This document shows, one piece after another, positions 58,501 to 64,000 of a stretch of 64,000 nucleotides of DNA (position 1 is its first letter; every line of letters starts with the position of its first letter). The position numbers were made by a program, and so were the translations under genes. Below the pieces are notes generated by a model that worked only from the letters and a program-made list of their open reading frames with translations, did not search any database and had not been told where the DNA came from. Source of the DNA: Brachypodium distachyon (lineage: Eukaryota; Streptophyta; Magnoliopsida; Poales; Poaceae); the NCBI RefSeq assembly GCF_000005505.3, contig NC_016132.3, positions 54,698,914 through 54,762,913 on the forward strand. Reading direction: 5' to 3'.

Positions 58501-60417
58501 ATCCCATTTCTTTAACTTTAAGTATAGCTTCTACTCGTGGATAAATGGTTATTTTCTATTTTCTCCCCCACAACACAGTTCCGTGGGCGGTGGGATCAAA
58601 GGCTCCCCAGTCAATTATGTGTAACCTATGAATAAGTGCAGTGCTGAAAGTATTATAATGCCTTCTGGTCCTAGCAACTTCTATCTTACCTTGTACAGAC
58701 GCACATGGTATGGGCCCTAGTCTGTCCAGACTAAACCTGCTAAAAACTTACATCTTTCCATCAGCAGCCCCTATTGTAACCCAATAAACAGTTTACTGCG
58801 GCATATGCATGTGTGTCCCATTAATCCCCAAGTCTATCCAAAGCTGACTTCTGTTTGGCTCCACAAGGACCCAAATTACATGCTGTGACTCTGAATCCTG
58901 TAAATCTTGGACCCAACAGTAGGCTAGAGTACATGTTTGCACTTAGTGCTGCAACTCAGCTATGCCCCAGTTCGATCCACTGGACCACTGCACATGACAT
59001 ATACAGGCAGGCAGCAAGCAGCGCCTCTGTAGTATGTTCTACAGGCCATTGATTTTCTTGTCTGGAGTCGAATAGAAAATAGATCTTGGGATTTCAATGC
59101 TGTTAGTGGTTTGAGCTACAAAACAGATTAGAGGTTCATCACTATAGTTATAGAACTAGAGTAAGGTTAGCCAACAACGATTATGGTAGCATGCTCAAGA
59201 TTAGCCATTTCTCATTATAAGATACTATATTATGTAGGTTTATGTCTTACCGATTCTCCACAACACTATTTGGTCTTACCTTGACACTGAAAATGTTTTA
59301 AATTTTAAATTAGATCGTAAATTCATCTTCTGATCAACAGCTGATATACTACTGTTATGTATAAATGCCTTGACTATATCAGAAACAATAACACAAAACA
59401 ATATTATCTGATTAAAAAAATATTGCCGATTCTCACAAAACTGTACTATTGTCACCCCCAAATAGACGCGAACTGCATATAAACATGACTTTAGTGTAAG
59501 GTAAAGTGGTACAGTAACAGAGTTCCCTGACGAAGATCATGAATCAGAACTTATATATGTTTCTCTGTTTTCTGTTAACTAGAACTACTATAACATCTAT
59601 GGAGGAACCCAGTACCCATTTTATGGAGGAGCGGGAGCTGGCATGGTGACTGGAACCAGTCCCTTTTATCCATATTTCCAGTTTGGGCAGTCAGGAAGCA
59701 CTACGACCAACTATGGAAATGGACAGGGCTACAACATGCAATACCCACAGATGTTCCAATTCTCCACTGTAGCTTCTACACCTGCTGCTGTAACAGGCTT
59801 TGCACCGCAATATGGAGGACCATTGTCACTTGCAGCGAGTCCTCAAGCCCAAGCAGGTACTACTAGCATCTTGTATGCATATACCTGATATTTTCTAGAT
59901 CAAGTGTAGCTTTCTTATTCAAAGCCTAATGTATTTTTACGAATCTAGCCAAACAGAGCACTAAGTATAACCTTTCAGAGTTTATGACATATTTGCTCTC
60001 TTCATAAAGAAATGCAAACCATAAGTTATTCCTAAATTATATTCAATAAAAAATAGTCCCATCTGGTTTAGCGCATTCCTAGGAACAAATTGGCCGCCGG
60101 TATGGATTCGTTGGTCTGTCATCTTGATCAGGAGTACAGTATAAGCATCTAAAGTTCTAAACTATTGTACAAAGGACGACTACTATTATTTCCCATTTGC
60201 TAAGATAACCTATCATATTCTTAGAGATTAGTTGAATTTTGTCTCTCTTGCTCAGTTGTGGTACTAATATCTTGACAGTGTGTATTCCCATTAAACAGGC
60301 ATGACTATGGCTCTCACGGCTCCAACCTTACCAAGTCCAACTCCGGCTGCTCATCCTTACCGGCTCATCACCTCGCACTTTGCTGTGTCTGCTGCTCCAG
60401 AGCAATCCTTGGCCTAA
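55558..60417 (+). CDS. RRM-containing RNA-binding protein, RBM24/38- or ARP1-like
   Basis: Six exons, 55558-55740, 55913-56045, 56884-57019, 57448-57484, 59583-59856 and 60299-60417, give 293 residues. One RRM lies at about 17-95, with RNP2 VFVGGLAWE and RNP1 KGYGFVTF; the RNP1 coding is split by intron 1. The typical [20 protein letters not shown] and [13 protein letters not shown] follow the plant ARP1 and animal RBM24/RBM38 pattern. The C-terminal two thirds is rich in Tyr, Gly, Gln and Pro and looks disordered. Relatives bind mRNA 3' UTRs or affect splicing and stability; the targets are unknown here. Introns 2-5 are 838, 428, 2098 and 442 bp, with no other gene seen inside. The start is the first ATG after the CT-rich leader. 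Confidence 0.93.
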
Positions 60418-62953
60418 CCATGGTCTCCTTTCTCATCGTCATCGTCTCACTTTTATTTTCTACGTGTTGAGTCCATGCATCCATCTCTAACACCAAAGGG
60501 CACTATTGTTGATTCCACGTTCATCGGTCAAAGTGCCTCCCTCTCCATATCCCACATGGTTATGTGGCGAATGGAGATCAGCTTAAGCCCCAGGATGGGC
60601 TCAAAGCTTGATGCCCCAAGGATGGGGTTGTACTAACAATCGAGCACAAACCAGACACTTTACCCACAGTCCCAAGGACTTCATCCAAGAGAGTTAATTT
60701 CAGCCATACAAGAGAAAGGATGTGGGCAAACGAAACCCTAACAATCAAGCATGACCCCAAGGAGGGTTCATGTTGATACAAGCCAAATTGGACAAAACTG
60801 ACATCTAGGTAACTAATTGAGCTAGAGCATGCCACTCTGAAATTTCAACAGTGGAATTTATACTGTATTTAGCTTAGGAAAAGTGCTTCTGGATGAAGCA
60901 GGGACCATTTAGCATGAATTTAACACTTGACCAGTCTATAACTTGAATTCTATGCATATCCCCCCACCCCACCAGCAGCAGCTTTCACAACATCCTGTGT
61001 AACCAACCACTCACCTTTCCTATGCACTGAGTAGATGCACCAACTAACAGTTCTTTTTATCCTTCAGTTGGTAGCTTGCATCTAGGTGGTTAAGGCTCTA
61101 AGGAGAGCCTGTGCCCCTCATCAGAGACAGGTTCAGGAGTGCTAATGTTTGTTTTTGGCACTTAGCACTACCTTCTGTCATTTTTAACACAGTGATGGGA
61201 CTCCAAAGAAGGCTTTGGATACACCAAGCACTGAGTGCAACTCAGTAACCCCAATGGACCCACAGATATATTTTTATTGTCTTGGGTCACCCACTCATCT
61301 AGTTCATCTTCTCCAGTGTCACTACCATGGTTAGGTCCAAGACTCCCTCCCTCGCACCCCGCCCCCCTCCCTCCCCTCCAGCACCACTACTTTCTGCCTT
61401 TCTCTGTGGACAGAGACGGGCCTTAATGCTTTTTAATGTACTATTATCAAACATGGCAGTTGTAATAATAAAGTGGCACTATGCTACTTGTAGGACAAAA
61501 ACTGTACTATTTTATCATGCGGATGTAGCCAAGTATTCTGTCAATTTATAGCCAGTACTTTCTATATCGATATTGTAGGTCACCCTATAATGTAATGTAA
61601 AATCGCCAGCTGTGTTGCACATTTCTTATTCATTATCTTTAACTATTTCGTCTTGGCACTTATTAACTGAATGTAGTGATGCGAAATTAAGTCCAAAAAA
61701 CATTCTTCCTCAATATATGATGCAATTGATGCATACAGTAAGGTTGAGAGTTTTGAAGCAAAACTGGACCACATCCAGTATTGGTACATGGATAAATTCA
61801 TCTTGTTGGGTAATGAATTGGTTTGCTTTGAAGAAAATAACTTGAGGTGCCTTCTACTTTCCAGAGATCCTACCAAAGGATTCCACACGATGTGTAGGGA
61901 TTTTAAAGTAAGCAATGCCAAAGAGGCAATATGCTCAGGCTACAGTGATAAAAAAGAGAATGCATATTGACTGCTACAAATATGCAAAAGTTTTTACATG
62001 CCCAGATCCGCTATTTGATACAATGGTGAAACAACTGTTTATATTACTATGACACTACCTCCCTAATTAATTCTGCAGTTCGGTTTGAAGCCCACAAAAA
62101 CAAGTGCCTCAAAATCTACAATTGTCCTTCAATAACCTATACGGTGATAGTTTAGACTATTTCAGCAGTTCTACAGGACAACAAGAACAAACAGTTTATA
62201 ATATCGACATTCCAATGGTAGCTTAGACTATCCACTTGCCGGACATCATGGCCCAGTATGGCTTCATGAATAATCATATTATGACAGAATTTTTATATTT
62301 TTTTGGGAAGAGTAATTGACTCACCAGTGGTTAGTTTAATATAAAGTCAAATACACATAAGTTGTAAACCACTTTTGACCTAAAGGCAAATACTACCTCT
62401 GTTCCAAAATATAAAACATTTTGGTAGGCTGAAATAGCCTACAAAAACGTCTTAAATTTTGGAACAGAGGTAGTACATGGTATCAGTACCCCACAGGACA
62501 ATTTGGTCACAGGTAAAAGATAGTTTGCAATTGTGATTTCTAGTCTAGAAAATAACTTGCCTGATTATCTTGCAAAAACATTAGTAAAGGAGCAATGAAT
62601 AACATGCAGAATGTTTCCCCTCAGCAAGCAACCTGCTGGCAAGAAAATGAATTATACAGATAAAGAACATTACAAATCAGAAAACACAGAAATCAAACTT
62701 CCACCAAAACTGCGGGAGCAAGAAACATAGAAAATGGAAGAACATGCTGGTTCACAATAAGCATACAGTTCAGAACATCAACTGTCTTAGTGGCTTACAT
62801 ATAGTTACCTACAAGGCAATCTAAAATACTTAGTTTTATATGCTGGCACATTCATATCATGTCCGGCACCAAAGGGTAGCCTACTGAAGGACAAGCATCT
62901 GCGAACCAAAAGACATGCAGAAGTTCACACCACAAACAATCAACAGTAAGCAT
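60418..62953. other. Convergent intergenic region
   Basis: Between the 3' ends of the RRM gene (+) and the RAD52-like gene (-). Apart from the Stowaway MITE at 62393 nothing is recognised. GGGCTCAAAGC and related phrases around 60580-60780 suggest an old repeat (CCAAGGA recurs near 60615, 60672 and 60755). Confidence 0.45.
62393..62473. mobile_element. Stowaway-type MITE, 81 bp
   Basis: Starts CTACCTCTGTTCCAAAAT and ends ATTTTGGAACAGAGGTAG, a nearly perfect inverted pair, with TA at 62391-62392 and 62474-62475. The whole element folds as a hairpin. Confidence 0.92.
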
Positions 62954-63619
62954 CTATGACATATCTTCGTGATAGAGGTGAAGTCCAAGACCAAGACGGG
63001 CACAAGCTCGACGAAAAGCCATTCCTTCAGCCTTCTGAACAGGATCTCCAAAGCCTGTATCTTGAACAGAAGCAGTTCCAGTAGCCTCTCTGTAGATCTG
63101 AAAGAAGCATATCCAAAATAATTTTGCATTAGTTTACCACAAGAATTTCCCATCAACTATAAACACTTGAACTATCAGTGTATGTAATGCAACAACAATG
63201 AGATGACAGATGAGTCTCTGTCAACAATGGAAACCCTGAGTGGTAGCTAGGATCATCACATTGGCAATTCCACAGAGAATCTTACGACCCATTTACATAT
63301 TTCCAGCATAAACAGATCCAGTAAATGTAACAAAATATAACAGCATTTCCCAAGATAAAATGGGTACCTCTGCATCGGTTCCATGGAGAGTTACACGATA
63401 CACAACAGATACAGATTTCCCATCAGATGAGTAGATAATGTTGCGAACCTCCCCGGACCATTCTGCAAAGGGTTGCCAAATGGTACAGGTAAATAAGGAA
63501 TGCAGTTTCTCAACATTTTGGCCTGCCTTCAAATTAAGACATTCTCACAAGCAAATCAGTTTACTGTGACCAGAATTTTACCTGGAGCATGCACATTAAG
63601 AATTTTGTTAACAATGTGC
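62954..63619 (-). CDS. Plant organellar RAD52-like (ODB1/RAD52-1-type) protein, last three exons
   Basis: Minus-strand exons 63582-63619, 63368-63462 and 62954-63097 join in phase and give about 91 C-terminal residues ending YHEDMS. Recognisable phrases are HIVNKILNVHAPEWSGEVR, VVYRVTLHGTDAE, DPVQKAEGMAFRRAC and ARLGLGLHLYHED, the end of the RAD52-like single-strand annealing domain in plant RAD52-1/ODB1 proteins. These bind single-stranded DNA and promote recombination repair in mitochondria (or nucleus or plastid, by paralogue). The 38 nt exon needs two bases from the previous exon, expected to complete a Trp codon (TG plus G). No exon ending that way is seen in 63620-64000, so the upstream part probably lies past the window edge. 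Confidence 0.85.
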
Positions 63620-64000
63620 CTGCAAAAGGAACCAGAAATTAGATCGCAATGATAGGACAGAAAAGAAGACGAAAATAACTTGCATGTTCATGCTATAGCA
63701 ATTGAAGCAATTTTGAAGAATAAACAAAAAATATGAAGAGTTAACTTATAAGTTCCAACAAGCAGGGTTCGAAGGTTCTCAGGAGCGCGAACAACACCAA
63801 AATATGCAATGCTTGGTTCATTTTCTGATGAAAAATTCTCACCAGTTATTTTAATATGACCAGTCTGTAAACTGAAATGCATTTGATGTTCATGAGAAGT
63901 TTGTTGAATTTGTGCTGCAAGAAAACATACTCAAGTGATGACAACAGCCACTGCCCATTGTAACCCATTTATCGCAGTACTTTGATGGAAATATGACAGC
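63620..64000 (-). other. Probable intron of the RAD52-like gene with a tentative exon
   Basis: A good 3' splice site on the minus strand (TATGTTTTCTTGCAG ending near 63917) is followed by an open frame to about 63745. The peptide (for example NFSSENEPSIAYFGVVRAPE) has no match to RAD52-like proteins that I know, and the only donor giving the needed phase is GTTAAC. It may be an alternative exon or chance. Confidence 0.3.

Overview
The window is ordinary nuclear DNA of a grass, most likely a pooid such as Brachypodium or a close relative. The evidence is GC-rich first exons, short GT-AG introns, many TA-flanked Stowaway-type and TAA-flanked Tourist-type miniature elements, compact intergenic spacing, and proteins of plant-only families (phytolongin, mid-SUN protein, GH35 beta-galactosidases with a lectin tail, plant organellar RAD52-like). 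The species is inferred, not proven. I see no bacterial-style operon, CRISPR array or phage, and no complete autonomous transposon.

Layout. 1-4282 (+): the 3' part of a beta-galactosidase gene carrying a frameshift and two premature stops (pseudogene). 4283-8353: intergenic, holding a long inverted repeat around an 8-copy minisatellite. 8354-14086 (+): an intact 19-exon beta-galactosidase of another clade. 14087-22699: gene-poor, miniature elements only. 22700-24722 (+): DnaJ class II co-chaperone. 25846-27144 (-): GT14 (Core-2/I-branching-like) glycosyltransferase. 27145-31286: SINE-like head, a Tourist-like element and a decayed ~115 bp tandem repeat. 31287-34414 (+): seven-exon CLC anion channel/transporter. 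35728-36822 (-): single-exon F-box protein. 40562-42943 (-): mid-SUN protein. 44054-45972 (+): single-RRM SF3B4-related protein, divergent from the SUN gene. 47262-47948 (+): phytolongin. 47949-55557: no recognisable gene. 55558-60417 (+): RRM protein with a Tyr/Gly/Gln-rich tail. 62954-63619 (-): last three exons of an organellar RAD52-like gene that runs off the window or has a large intron.

The genes do not form a pathway. They are unrelated housekeeping and cell-wall, membrane or RNA functions, each with its own promoter, except that the SUN and SF3B4-like genes share one 1.1 kb divergent promoter region. All multi-exon models were built by hand from splice sites; in each intact model the exon phases agree and the total is a whole number of codons.

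The most unusual signals are not genes. They are: (i) at least nine places where a short, usually A-tailed insert sits between two near-identical 8-17 bp copies of flanking DNA; (ii) a minisatellite enclosed by ~130 bp inverted arms; (iii) two related Tourist-like elements with GC-rich cores; (iv) two stop-free, in-frame introns (in the GT14 and SUN genes) whose retention would only insert residues.
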